From assembly GCF_000208925.1 (NCBI RefSeq), contig NW_001914884.1, positions 1-64,000 of the forward strand: DNA of 64,000 nucleotides. Direction: 5' to 3'. A model generated the notes under the pieces. That model was not told where the DNA came from. It was given only the letters and a program-made list of their open reading frames with translations, and made no database searches. Origin of the DNA: Entamoeba histolytica HM-1:IMSS. Its lineage: Eukaryota; Evosea; Mastigamoebida; Endamoebidae. This document shows, one piece after another, positions 28,643-38,335 of the stretch. The position numbers and the translations under genes are program-made. How positions within the stretch are numbered: position 1 is the stretch's first letter; every line of letters begins with the position of its first letter.

Positions 28643-29371
28643 ATGAAAAAAGGATTGGTTATAACTCACCGGATTGAAAAAATAAAAAATGAAGATGAGG
28701 ATGATATATTTCATATTCAAGAAGAATACACAGAAGAAGAAAGTAATGAAGAAGAAGATGAAGAACCTATATTTGTCCCCATGAGAAAGGAAATAATTAA
28801 AAAAGAACAAATTGAGGAAAAAGAAATAAAAGAAAATGTTTTTCCACCATATAAACAACAAACTCAAGACATTAATACAAATGAAATTAATAAAAAACTA
28901 ATTCAAATGACAATTCAAAAAGAATTAGAACAAAAAGAAAATGAAGAAAGTACTGAAGAATTTAGTAGTGGAGATGAGTATGGAGGGAAGGATGAGTTTG
29001 AGGCTTGGCAACAACGTGAATTAGAAAGACTTAAAAAAGAATATATTGAACAATTAAATTATCAACATGATTTGGAAAAATTAAAAGAAATTTGTTCAAC
29101 AGAATCACAAAACCATGAAGAAGAAAAGAAAAAAGAAAGAAAGAAATGGAAATTTATGCAAAAATATTATCATATTGGGTCATTTTTTAGAGATGGTGGT
29201 AAATGGGATGTTTCTAAAGGAAATTGGGACTTTGACGCTGCTACTGGAGATGACTGGATGGATAAAAGCTTACTACCAAAGATTCTCCAAACAAAAGATT
29301 GGGGAAAGAAAGGTCGTTCGAAACATACAAATTTAAAAGAAGAAGATACAACATATAGAAATTATGATTAA
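28643..29371 (+). CDS. MFAP1 family spliceosomal protein
   Basis: A 242-residue homologue of microfibrillar-associated protein 1 (related to yeast Spp381), a B-complex spliceosome protein bound to the tri-snRNP. The C-terminal half is diagnostic: DEFEAWQQRELERLKKE (about 114-130), KKWKFMQKYYHIGSFFRD (about 170-187), and ATGDDWMDKSLLPKILQTKD followed by WGKKGRSKHTNLKEEDTT. The N-terminal half is acidic with IFVPMRKE, as in homologues. Human MFAP1 is about 440 residues, so the acidic N-terminal part is shorter. The ATG at 28643 (MKKGLVITHR) is chosen; the frame upstream has only GTG. Flanking spacers are 78 and 84 bases. Confidence 0.92.
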   Translation: MKKGLVITHRIEKIKNEDEDDIFHIQEEYTEEESNEEEDEEPIFVPMRKEIIKKEQIEEKEIKENVFPPYKQQTQDINTNEINKKLIQMTIQKELEQKENEESTEEFSSGDEYGGKDEFEAWQQRELERLKKEYIEQLNYQHDLEKLKEICSTESQNHEEEKKKERKKWKFMQKYYHIGSFFRDGGKWDVSKGNWDFDAATGDDWMDKSLLPKILQTKDWGKKGRSKHTNLKEEDTTYRNYD

Positions 29372-29404
29372 ACTTTTTACTAAATATTTTTATGTTGTTT
29401 GAAA

Positions 29405-29415
29405 AACCTAACCCT
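29405..29415 (+). promoter_or_regulatory. AACCTAACCCT element upstream of the SUMO ligase gene
   Basis: AACCTAACCCT lies 41 bases before the ATG of the PIAS-type gene, in the same orientation as the gene, inside an 84-base intergenic spacer. It is one of the recurrent AACCCT-type words. Confidence 0.35.
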
Positions 29416-29455
29416 TTTTTTATTGAATATTTTAAGAAAAACAATTTAATTAGGT

Positions 29456-30676
29456 ATGGAATTGGCACTACCAAAAGAATATTTCGAAACTATTTCACCA
29501 CTTATTATACAAAAACGTGTCATTGCATATAATAGATTTAATAGAGCAGCAGATGTTTCTGTATCAAGCTTGTCATTTGAATTCAAAAATGGAGAAGGAA
29601 TTTTTCATAAACGAGATCCCTCATCTTTTAAGTTTAAGTTATTAGAAGAATCAGGTGGGAAACGGAGGGTCCAATTAAGATTATTTGATTTAACAACAAA
29701 AGAAAATTTACCCCCTTACTTACTTGCAAAGATAACAATAAATAAAAGCAGTTTTGAATTATCAAAGTATTTTGCTCGACCTAAATTAATTGAAAAAGTA
29801 AATAACTTCAAAATATTTAATTGTATCGATGTTACTGATTTATTAAAGGAAGGCAAAAATATAATTTCAGTTGTTTCTAAGAATATTATTGAAAATGGAA
29901 TTATTTCATTGGTTGATATTGAAAATCTTGGAATAAATGAGTGTGTTCAATCAATTGTTTCAAAATGTGGTAGAAGTACTGAATTACAATCAGTTGATTT
30001 AGAAGAAATGGATGAAGAAATGGATGTTGAAGAAGAACAACAAACAATTTCATTAAAGTGTCCTATAAGTTATCAAAGAATAGTAATTCCTGCAAGAGGA
30101 TTAAATTGTTCTCATTTGGCTTGTTTTGATTTAGAGAATTATATTAGAAATTCTACTACTAAACAGTGTTTTAATTGTCCTATTTGTTATAAACCACTTC
30201 CTACTAAAGAGGTTGTAATAGATAATAAAATATTGTCTTTACTTAGACAATCTTCAGATGACGTTTCAATGATATCAATTAATTCAGATGGTATGATAAC
30301 TCAAATTCATGACACAACAACTAATGACAGTTTAGAAAAACAAACTGATTTGGAAGAACAAAAATATTTAAAGAAACAAGTTACTTTATCTTTACCAAAA
30401 ATATCAAAGTCATTATTTGTTTTTCCTTTTCAAACAACAACAACTATCCCTCACCTTTCCAAAGAACAAGCAACAAAACCTAAAATAACTCAACTAAAAA
30501 GGACATTTGCTCCAAATACGTTAAACCAAGTTATAGGAAATTCTGAATTAAGTAATATTGACAAAATGACAAAAGGAATAGCTCCAACAAAAAAACTACA
30601 ATTGAACCATATGCCTCAAATACAATCATTGTTTAAAGGAAAAGGAGAAAGTAAAGATGATCCTATTGAATTGTAA
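29456..30676 (+). CDS. PIAS/Siz-type SUMO E3 ligase (PINIT and SP-RING)
   Basis: A 406-residue SUMO E3 ligase. A PINIT-like domain (about 30-150) includes VQLRLFDLTTKENLPPYLLA and CIDVTDLLKEGKNIISVVSKN. The SP-RING/MIZ zinc finger (about 200-250) is LKCPISYQRIVIPARGLNCSH, then ACFDLENYI, then CFNCPICYKPL. The Cys/His ligands of that family are present. An acidic stretch EEMDEEMDVEEEQ precedes it. The C-terminal third is Ser/Thr/Lys-rich and ends DDPIEL, which could serve as a SUMO-interacting motif. There is no SAP domain, so DNA binding is not indicated. Expected in the nucleus. It is convergent with the second DH-PH gene, 70 bases apart. Confidence 0.9.
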   Translation: MELALPKEYFETISPLIIQKRVIAYNRFNRAADVSVSSLSFEFKNGEGIFHKRDPSSFKFKLLEESGGKRRVQLRLFDLTTKENLPPYLLAKITINKSSFELSKYFARPKLIEKVNNFKIFNCIDVTDLLKEGKNIISVVSKNIIENGIISLVDIENLGINECVQSIVSKCGRSTELQSVDLEEMDEEMDVEEEQQTISLKCPISYQRIVIPARGLNCSHLACFDLENYIRNSTTKQCFNCPICYKPLPTKEVVIDNKILSLLRQSSDDVSMISINSDGMITQIHDTTTNDSLEKQTDLEEQKYLKKQVTLSLPKISKSLFVFPFQTTTTIPHLSKEQATKPKITQLKRTFAPNTLNQVIGNSELSNIDKMTKGIAPTKKLQLNHMPQIQSLFKGKGESKDDPIEL

Positions 30677-30746
30677 AATGTTAAATAAATGAATTTTTAT
30701 TGAATAGTTATAACCTAAATTAGTTAAATTATGTTAACAATGATTA

Positions 30747-32306
30747 TTAATAACTTCCATTCTGTGTTAATAACAATGAACCAATCCAGTTATGACGTTC
30801 TTTCACTGATACACAACAACAGTGTAATTGAATGTCATTAACTTGAATCATAAAAGCGTTTGTAGCTGTATTGCAATCAACTACTTTTTTCAATAAGAAA
30901 TGTGATAAGGAAACACACAATATTTCGTTAAAATTATAAGGCATTAATGAAGATAAATCAGTCCCACTTGGAGCATTTTCAAATCTCATTAATGATTCCT
31001 TTTCTAATCCGAGAGCTCCAATAACAATTGCTTTAGAAACAACAAATAAATCATTAAACAAAAAACACATATTCCATTCATTTTTTTCTTCTATAATTTT
31101 AAGAGGACCATAATATAATAATTTTCTTCCATCTTTAAGAATTTGAGTTTGAGTTTGTTTAAATAAATGACTAAGTTCAATAACTTTCTTTTGTTCTTCT
31201 TGGTTTGTCTGGTAATCTCCCATTTTTTTAACCATTTTATTTATATTCAAATAACAAGAAGTTATAATGGCATAGTCATGACGTTTTGGATCAACAGAAG
31301 CTAATAAATTACCAAAAATTTTTGGATATTTAAAAAACCTTTGAACAGGAGCTTCCAAATAAACAGTAACAGGTAATAATTGTTGTGATCCATTTTTATT
31401 AAAGAAATTAGCTATTAAAGGTTGTTGTTCTTTTTTAAACTCTTTTGACATACAACATTCAACAATATCTGCTTTTATTGTTGTTGTTTTTAATGTTGAA
31501 ATATAAGGAATATACACTTTCATTTCACTAATACATTCTTTTATTGTTTGCCACATTGTTTCATCTTTTAGTTGTAAACAACGAGAAACCTTTCTTTCAA
31601 CCATCATCATTGGAGGAATTAAGTTATCTAATAATTTAATTGACTCTTTTGCCATTTGTAAATTTCTTAGAGGAGAGATAAAGAGTTGTGTAAGTATTTG
31701 GAATTGTTGATAATAAAGTATTTGTGATGATGTAAAATCATCTACTAAACATCCAAATAATTTTTCATTAATTTTTGGTTTTGGTTGATCACAACGATTA
31801 TAATCCATTCCATCTAATGGCTCTAATATTGTAGAATCATCTTGAACATCAGACTCTGTAGTAGTTTCATCACCAATATCAATATATTGATATTTAGTTT
31901 TAACTTTATTTCTTACAAAACTTTTTAGAACTTTTTTATTTTCATTAGAAATTCTTGATTGAAGCATTACTTCCCATTTTTTCATTACATTATTTTTTGT
32001 TTCAATATTTCTATTTTCAATAAAACTTATTAATGTCTCAATAGTATCTTCTGCATAAACACTTGGATCATTTGCTTGACGTAATTCATCAAAAATTTTA
32101 TAAACTTCTTTTTCATTCATTAATTTTGCTATAATAGTGTTTTTCTTTTGAATAATTTCTTCTAATACACTAATATATCCTTGCATTTCTATACATGATG
32201 GACAATCAAATCGTTCTGCTCTTCTTCTCTTTTTAAGTTCTTCTGATGTTATTGATCTGTGTAATGTCTGAAGAGGATTTTCTGATGTTTTTGAGAGTTG
32301 TTTCAT
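30747..32306 (-). CDS. DH-PH domain RhoGEF, second copy
   Basis: A 519-residue protein with a DH (RhoGEF) domain at about 190-375, from LVDDFTSSQILYYQQFQILT through LEAPVQRFFKYPKIFGNLLA, followed by a PH domain at about 385-515 (ILKDGRKLLYYGPLKII, NMCFLFNDLFVVSKA, final RHNWIGSLL). The N-terminal 190 residues include a short coiled coil with FDCPSCIEMQ, a CxxC pair too small for a zinc finger alone. The DH sequence is divergent, but its last helix is well kept. Likely an exchange factor for a Rho/Rac GTPase. The ATG at 32306 is used. An overlapping frame upstream (32233-32415) is not joined by a convincing intron. Confidence 0.85.
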   Translation of the reverse strand: MKQLSKTSENPLQTLHRSITSEELKKRRRAERFDCPSCIEMQGYISVLEEIIQKKNTIIAKLMNEKEVYKIFDELRQANDPSVYAEDTIETLISFIENRNIETKNNVMKKWEVMLQSRISNENKKVLKSFVRNKVKTKYQYIDIGDETTTESDVQDDSTILEPLDGMDYNRCDQPKPKINEKLFGCLVDDFTSSQILYYQQFQILTQLFISPLRNLQMAKESIKLLDNLIPPMMMVERKVSRCLQLKDETMWQTIKECISEMKVYIPYISTLKTTTIKADIVECCMSKEFKKEQQPLIANFFNKNGSQQLLPVTVYLEAPVQRFFKYPKIFGNLLASVDPKRHDYAIITSCYLNINKMVKKMGDYQTNQEEQKKVIELSHLFKQTQTQILKDGRKLLYYGPLKIIEEKNEWNMCFLFNDLFVVSKAIVIGALGLEKESLMRFENAPSGTDLSSLMPYNFNEILCVSLSHFLLKKVVDCNTATNAFMIQVNDIQLHCCCVSVKERHNWIGSLLLTQNGSY

Positions 32307-32486
32307 CAATCTCTTTTTTTATCAAATTCAGTTTCATCTTAAAATGAGTTTTTTTGGAATTACTTAAATATTTTTTACAAACTTCTCTTTTTTCTACAAA
32401 AAATAAATAACTCATTTTCTAATAGAAAAAAATTAAAAACTCATAATTTTCATTTAATTATTTTTGGATATAACTCATTCATTTCA

Positions 32487-35400
32487 TTATGCATTTTGGC
32501 TTGAATTATCCAATAAACAATAAATTTCTTCTCTTGCTTCAATACTCATACCTTGCCATATTTGTGTAAAAACTTGGTCAGGGAACTTTTGTTTAAATTG
32601 CATAAGAACTTCTTTTAACATGTTAGAAGACTCTTCATCAATAGAATCTTCTATTAATGTATTTCCAATGAAATTAATGTAATGAGCAAGTTTTTCTGGA
32701 GTATCAACAATCAAAGATCCTTTCTTTGAAGCAAAAATAACAAGACATAATGCCATGTCTTTAACATTCTTTATATTCATAATTGATCCAAACCAATCAT
32801 TCATCATATCAATAATATTAATTCCAACTGATTTACATAACTCTGGATGGCAAATTAATAATGATCCTTTACAAAGTAAGGATGCTTCATAAATATCATT
32901 CTTTTCTTGTCCTCTTAATTGCTCGCACCACTTTAATTTTTGAGCTAAAGGAGAGAAGAAATTTTGAATAATATTGTCTGGATAATATTTAAGTATTTCA
33001 GTTAAGGACAATAATACATTGAATTGAATATCTGAATTGTCAGATGAGATATAATTGATAAATTGAGATATAACATCATTAACAAGGTCTGATCTTTTTC
33101 CTACAGTTACTAAATCACCTATATAAACAATAGAAGTAGAAATATAATCTGCATTTCCAGAATTATAATATTTCATAATCCATTGATGTAGAATAGTATT
33201 ATATGGATTAACATATTGTTCATTTAATTTAATAACTGTTTGGAATAAATGTTGACAAGCCATAATAGTATCAGAGTCTGTTTCATTTGAATGATCAAGA
33301 ATTTCCAATTCTTCTTCAGTTAATCCTTGGACAGATTCTTGTTGTTGTGTTTTCATCTTTGTCGAATTTTCATAACTTTCAAATACATCAGCAAACATAG
33401 TAAATATCATATTCAATTCTTCTAAACTTAATGCATTTGGTCCAAGAGATTTAATCATTGTATTAAATGTCTCTATTTTATGTAAAGCAACACTTGGTTC
33501 TGTTTCTGATGGAATATATTTTACAAATGCAGTAAAGGCATTAACATAGAATTGTGATGATTTCATTGCTGCAATAGCCTGTTGTCTGTTTTGGGCAACT
33601 AACACTTTTAGTCTTAACTTAAACAATGTTCCAACCAAGGTAGTGGCTTTAAAACGAACAGTATCATCCATAATAAATTTCATAGACTTAATTAATGGAC
33701 TCATAGACTCAACATAAGGAACCATTAATTCTTGAAGATCATCAACGAATAAGTCAAGAGTAGAAATAGCATCAGCTTTCTCCTCAATTTGACTAGTTTT
33801 AATTCCAATATTCATTCCTTGGAATACTGTATTAGCCCAATCCTCGTCATCAACTTGTTCTTCTTTATCTCCAACTGTTATTTCTGGATTCATTGAAGCT
33901 CTAGAAATAATAATTGGAACAATAGTATTTAAATATGGTTGAATATCATCCTTCAATACTCCAGCAAGTCGAGTAAATGCTTTTTCAGCAAATGGCATTA
34001 AAACTTCTCTTTCTTCTTCCTTTAAAGAGAATACATTATAAACTTCAAGGAAAATTTCATGTGCAACTTGTTTTGTAATACTCTTAGAACATGAATAAAC
34101 CAACATAGAAAGTCCTTCAATAAGACGAGATTTAATTTTTAATATTTCCTTTCTTTGTTTTTGATCAGTAGCTGTTAAAATGACTTGATTTAATTGTTGT
34201 GCTTTAGACTTAAAGAAATTCATTAAAATGGCAAAATATTGATCAAGCATATTTTTCATAAAATGAATAATAAAGTTTAGTGAAGCAAATGCAGCAATAA
34301 TTAACTTTGTACTTTGAGCAGTTGTAATAAAGTTAGTTAATGATTGTAACATAGACATAAGAACTTCTTGGAATTCAGATTGACTAACTAATTCAACATC
34401 AATAAATGAAGAAATAATATCACACCCACTAATTTGATTTGGAATAAAAGCATCACTAAATGATTGTTTAATAACTTGGAAAATCTGTGAAACGTATGAC
34501 TTACATTTCTTTTTGAAAAGACATATCATCTCATTTAACAATAAAAATGCCATATTTCTAACTCTTGGATGTTGATGAAGTAAATATTTATTAATAATTT
34601 CAAATAACTTATCTAAATGCTTCTTATAAAAATGTTTTCCTGCATTTAAAGTAATATAAATCCATCTTAAATAAGCACATTCTTTCTTCCAATTATCTAA
34701 TTTTTGAGAATTAATGAACATAAACATACATTCTCCTCCAAACATATCTGCAGACTGATCAACAAGATCTCTTGCAAGATCAGCAGCATCTTCATCTAAT
34801 TCTTCTCCTTTATTCCATGAGTCAACATCATCATTGAGAATACATAACCATGTAAATAAATGAGAAAGTACATTATTTAATGCAACTGGTTCTCTCTTAA
34901 ACAGTAATTTGAAAGGTTCAACAATATCAAGTACTGTGCTCATAGCAGTCATACGTACTTCAAAGTCAATACTTTCATTTGAAGAAATTGTTAATAACCC
35001 ACTTACAAATACCATAACATATGGTTTCATAAATTCTTTTGGTAAATAAGCAAATTGTGCAACAGTTGAAAGTGATTTAGTAATTAATTTAAGATTACCA
35101 CTATTCATGATTTTACCAAATAATTGCAATGCAATAGGCATAAGAACAATAAACTTACCTTGTGACTCACCAAGAGGAGAATCAGGATCATCATACATTA
35201 ATACACATGAAATAAAACTATCAAGAGCAGCAAGTGCCACAACAAGAGAAGTATCATTCATTCCAGAACTAAGAAGTTGTACTAATGTTCCTGTTGCTTC
35301 AACTTGTGTTTGAGGCTCTAATAAAAGAATAAGTTGAGACACTGTAGTATATCCTAAAAATCTAAGTGCTTCATTTGGTGATTTAGTTAATTCAATAGTG

Positions 35401-35780
35401 GTATTAAAATAAGGATTTACATTAACCTTTTTCTTTGAAAGAGACATACAAATAATTGAAAGTACTTCTGCAAGCATTGAAACTACTTTTAAACTAGTTT
35501 CGTTCTTAAAAATTTCAATTAATGTTGAAAACATTGTAGCTTGAATTTGTTGATTTAATCGATCAAATAATACTGGTTCAATATTTTTACTTAATGAAAC
35601 ATGTAAAATTGTTAATACATAGTGTCTAATATTTTCGTTTTGTGATTTAAGCATTTCAAAATGAGATTGTATAAATGAGTCTGAATTTTTTTCAAGTGCT
35701 TCATTATATAATTGTTCAGCTTGTTTTCTTACTTCGTTGTTTGGTGACTGAAGGGCAGAAATTACTTGTTCAAATTGCAT
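32487..35780 (-). CDS. Importin-beta family nuclear transport receptor (importin-5/Kap121 type)
   Basis: A 1097-residue protein built of HEAT repeats. The N-terminus (MQFEQVISALQSPNNEVRKQAEQLYNEAL) is the importin-beta N-terminal region that binds Ran-GTP. Segments such as SPNEALRFLGYTTVSQLI, HPRVRNMAFLLLNEMICLFKK, EEEREVLMPFAEKAFTRLAGVLKDD and DEDWANTVFQGMNIGIKTSQIEEK match the order seen in importin-5/Kap121, which imports ribosomal proteins and histones. Length agrees with that family. The ATG at 35780 is taken; the three codons before it are TTG, TTG, ATA. A perfect 12-base palindrome AACCCTAGGGTT lies 59 bases upstream. Confidence 0.92.
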   Translation of the reverse strand: MQFEQVISALQSPNNEVRKQAEQLYNEALEKNSDSFIQSHFEMLKSQNENIRHYVLTILHVSLSKNIEPVLFDRLNQQIQATMFSTLIEIFKNETSLKVVSMLAEVLSIICMSLSKKKVNVNPYFNTTIELTKSPNEALRFLGYTTVSQLILLLEPQTQVEATGTLVQLLSSGMNDTSLVVALAALDSFISCVLMYDDPDSPLGESQGKFIVLMPIALQLFGKIMNSGNLKLITKSLSTVAQFAYLPKEFMKPYVMVFVSGLLTISSNESIDFEVRMTAMSTVLDIVEPFKLLFKREPVALNNVLSHLFTWLCILNDDVDSWNKGEELDEDAADLARDLVDQSADMFGGECMFMFINSQKLDNWKKECAYLRWIYITLNAGKHFYKKHLDKLFEIINKYLLHQHPRVRNMAFLLLNEMICLFKKKCKSYVSQIFQVIKQSFSDAFIPNQISGCDIISSFIDVELVSQSEFQEVLMSMLQSLTNFITTAQSTKLIIAAFASLNFIIHFMKNMLDQYFAILMNFFKSKAQQLNQVILTATDQKQRKEILKIKSRLIEGLSMLVYSCSKSITKQVAHEIFLEVYNVFSLKEEEREVLMPFAEKAFTRLAGVLKDDIQPYLNTIVPIIISRASMNPEITVGDKEEQVDDEDWANTVFQGMNIGIKTSQIEEKADAISTLDLFVDDLQELMVPYVESMSPLIKSMKFIMDDTVRFKATTLVGTLFKLRLKVLVAQNRQQAIAAMKSSQFYVNAFTAFVKYIPSETEPSVALHKIETFNTMIKSLGPNALSLEELNMIFTMFADVFESYENSTKMKTQQQESVQGLTEEELEILDHSNETDSDTIMACQHLFQTVIKLNEQYVNPYNTILHQWIMKYYNSGNADYISTSIVYIGDLVTVGKRSDLVNDVISQFINYISSDNSDIQFNVLLSLTEILKYYPDNIIQNFFSPLAQKLKWCEQLRGQEKNDIYEASLLCKGSLLICHPELCKSVGINIIDMMNDWFGSIMNIKNVKDMALCLVIFASKKGSLIVDTPEKLAHYINFIGNTLIEDSIDEESSNMLKEVLMQFKQKFPDQVFTQIWQGMSIEAREEIYCLLDNSSQNA

Positions 35781-35838
35781 TATCAACAAGGATATTCTTT
35801 ATAAAAAGTTTGTTCCTCAAAAAGGGTTCTAAAATCCT

Positions 35839-35850
35839 AACCCTAGGGTT
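35839..35850. promoter_or_regulatory. Palindromic AACCCTAGGGTT box upstream of importin gene
   Basis: A perfect 12-base palindrome with the AACCCT half-site on both strands, 59-70 bases before the importin ATG. It is the strongest form of the recurrent motif. The palindrome suggests a dimeric factor, by inference. Confidence 0.4.
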
Positions 35851-35970
35851 TTTTAAACTCATTAGATTCATTTTCATCACTATTACTTTTATCTCTAAAA
35901 AATTGTTATATATAACTAAAATATAGACAAAAATACATTAAAAAGAACAATTAGATTCCTTTTAGCAATT

Positions 35971-36966
35971 CTAAATTTTACCATCAAATCTCTTTGTTAC
36001 TGCAAATGTTTTTGAGACTATTAGTGGAAAAACTAATGAAGCCTCAGCCAAGACTTTAACATTTTCTGAATCGATTTTAATTTTACCCCATGAAACTGCT
36101 TCATCAGGACGGGCACTAGCATCTGAACCATCAAAATCACCAGCCGTGTTAATATATACAGCAAAGTCTGCTCCGTTTCTCATTAAATTGGCATTCATAA
36201 TATGGTGTTTCATTACACCACCCCCAAGAATAATAACACCAGTTTCTACAGAATGTATAGTTGATGAATTGATTAGACGAAGGTCTTGAACAAGATCAAC
36301 CATTAACCTTACAGGATTAATTTCATTAAGTTCAGTAATACAGGTACCAAATAAACCATCGGTTAATGCAGGACAAAATATAGTAATATTGTTTTTTGCT
36401 GCCCATGTTATTACAGAAGTTGTGTCATTTAATCGTTCACCCATCATAGTAATTAATTGAGAAGGAGTAAATGGCATAGAAGTATCTTGGCATTCTTGAA
36501 TGTCAAGAATAAATTCTTTTAGCCATTGTTTTGTTTTCTCAATTAATTCTTTTGGTATAATCATATTTCCATGTCTTTCTCCTTGAACTTCTTCAGGTTT
36601 CATATAAAAATCTCCAATATTCATATTTCCAAAACATTTCATAATATCAGTTTCTATAGCCCCCGCTGTTGTAACAATATAATCAACACATTTATGTTCT
36701 ACAAGATATCTAAATGTATCTCTTAATCCTGAAGTCATCATTTCAGAAGTGAATCCAAGATAAATTGTACAACGTTTTAATCTTTCATCTCCCTCAACAT
36801 ATTCTTTTTTTTCTTCTTCACTTGGTTGCCAAGTAAGCATCTTATTTATAATATTAATTGCTCTGCCAACATTGCTTGATTGGATTCCAGTTGTAAGATA
36901 ACTATTAACTAACTCTTCATAATTAATCCCTTTATCAAAGTCATATCCTTTAATTGTTGTTGTCAT
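35971..36966 (-). CDS. Deoxyhypusine synthase
   Basis: A 331-residue deoxyhypusine synthase, which moves the aminobutyl group of spermidine onto a Lys of eIF5A using NAD. Recognisable parts: FTSEMMTSGLRDTFRYLVEH, the NAD-site VDYIVTTAGAIETDIMKCF, NITIFCPALTDGLFG, VIILGGGVMKHHIMNANLMR, YINTAGDFDGSDASARPDEA, and catalytic Lys295 in SWGKIKI. All are conserved, so this is probably the active type rather than a dead paralogue. Some protists use an active plus inactive pair, so a second copy elsewhere is possible. Cytosolic. Upstream are AACCCT (36998) and AGGGTT (37011) words. Confidence 0.95.
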   Translation of the reverse strand: MTTTIKGYDFDKGINYEELVNSYLTTGIQSSNVGRAINIINKMLTWQPSEEEKKEYVEGDERLKRCTIYLGFTSEMMTSGLRDTFRYLVEHKCVDYIVTTAGAIETDIMKCFGNMNIGDFYMKPEEVQGERHGNMIIPKELIEKTKQWLKEFILDIQECQDTSMPFTPSQLITMMGERLNDTTSVITWAAKNNITIFCPALTDGLFGTCITELNEINPVRLMVDLVQDLRLINSSTIHSVETGVIILGGGVMKHHIMNANLMRNGADFAVYINTAGDFDGSDASARPDEAVSWGKIKIDSENVKVLAEASLVFPLIVSKTFAVTKRFDGKI

Positions 36967-38335
36967 TCGTCTTTATCGGTTGTCTCTTCATTTAAAAAAC
37001 CCTGTTTTTAAGGGTTGTTTATTTTTTCCAATATTTTCTCCATTTTTACACTAAGACTATTTAACATATTGATAAACTTAAACAAGAAATATCATGTTTG
37101 GGTTACATGATGAGGGGAAACTCAATAAATTATCTACAAAAATAAATTAAGCTTACAAATATAATATTGTGTTTTAAATAACAGAATTTTTTTTGATTTA
37201 ATCTATTACGATATTTTAAAATGTTATAGAATTAACAAAATCTAATAACCTTTTATGGAATGAAAAGTGTAATAGCTATTGGTTGAGATTTGGTTTGAAG
37301 TTTTTGTGTATTTTTAAAATACATATTTGTCATATTTTAACATTTTAATTAAAATCATATTGTGTTTGATGATTTTCTATTTATGAGTGTAATTAAGTGA
37401 ATTAATATATTTGATTTCTTTTGTCAGTAAAATTGAAGTATTTTGGTTGGTCTGTAAATATTCTTTATTATTACTCTAAGTAATGAATTATCATAACGTT
37501 ATTATATACTATTCGCATTATTTATGAATATTTTTCTTATTTGATATTATTTAAGTTATTATTCAATCAAGAAATGGTATTTATTTCATCTTTAGTGTCT
37601 TTTAAAATGAACAGGAATCTTCAATATATTTGAAAACATTATTCATATTATATTAAATTCATTGGACTTCATTAGGAATAAAGAAAATAATAAATGAGAA
37701 GTGAGAGTGAAATACAAGAATATAGTAATGATATATAAGAATATTTTAAATAAAAAAAATAAAAGAAAATATAATCAAAAGTATTCAATCAAAGAGATTC
37801 AAAAGAAATGAATAATTTTAATAATGAACTAACAATTAAATTAAACAAAAATAATGAAACTATCAAAAAGTAAAAATATACATGAATAATAAAGAAGATA
37901 CTGAATCAAACAATTTCATCATAAATTGTTATTTTATTATTCAAAGAAGGAATATTAACGTTTATCAACAAAAATAAAGAAAACTATTCAAGAATATTAT
38001 GAAAATTTAACTCTATTTCATCAAATCATTTCATAAATGATATATCATTATTATACAAATAACTATGACATTATAATTCACTGAATTAATAAAAAGAAAA
38101 GACAAATTAAGTAGAATGAATTATTGTGATGAATTTCATGAAAACTATATAAATATGAGTATTAAAATACAAAGAAGATAATTAATATATTCTCCATTTA
38201 ATAAGATGGTTATAAAAATTTTATCATGAAAGAATATAATATTGTTAGAATTGTCTTCAAAAACAATTGAAATAAAGTATCAACAAACATGAGAGAAAAA
38301 TTATAAGAATAATAGAGATAATAGAGATAAAAGGT
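36967..38335. other. AT-rich spacer next to the LINE 3' end
   Basis: No gene is seen. It contains only A/T-rich sequence between the deoxyhypusine synthase promoter and the end of the dead LINE. The LINE 3' untranslated tail probably extends a little below 38336. Confidence 0.5.
36998..37016. promoter_or_regulatory. Inverted AACCCT/AGGGTT pair upstream of deoxyhypusine synthase
   Basis: AACCCT at 36998-37003 and AGGGTT at 37011-37016 form an inverted pair 32-50 bases before the ATG. They resemble the elements found upstream of the importin and PTH2 genes. Confidence 0.35.

Noticed and set aside
32233..32415. Upstream minus-strand frame overlapping the second DH-PH gene
   Set aside because: It is in another frame with no convincing splice site to join it, and the ATG at 32306 suffices.
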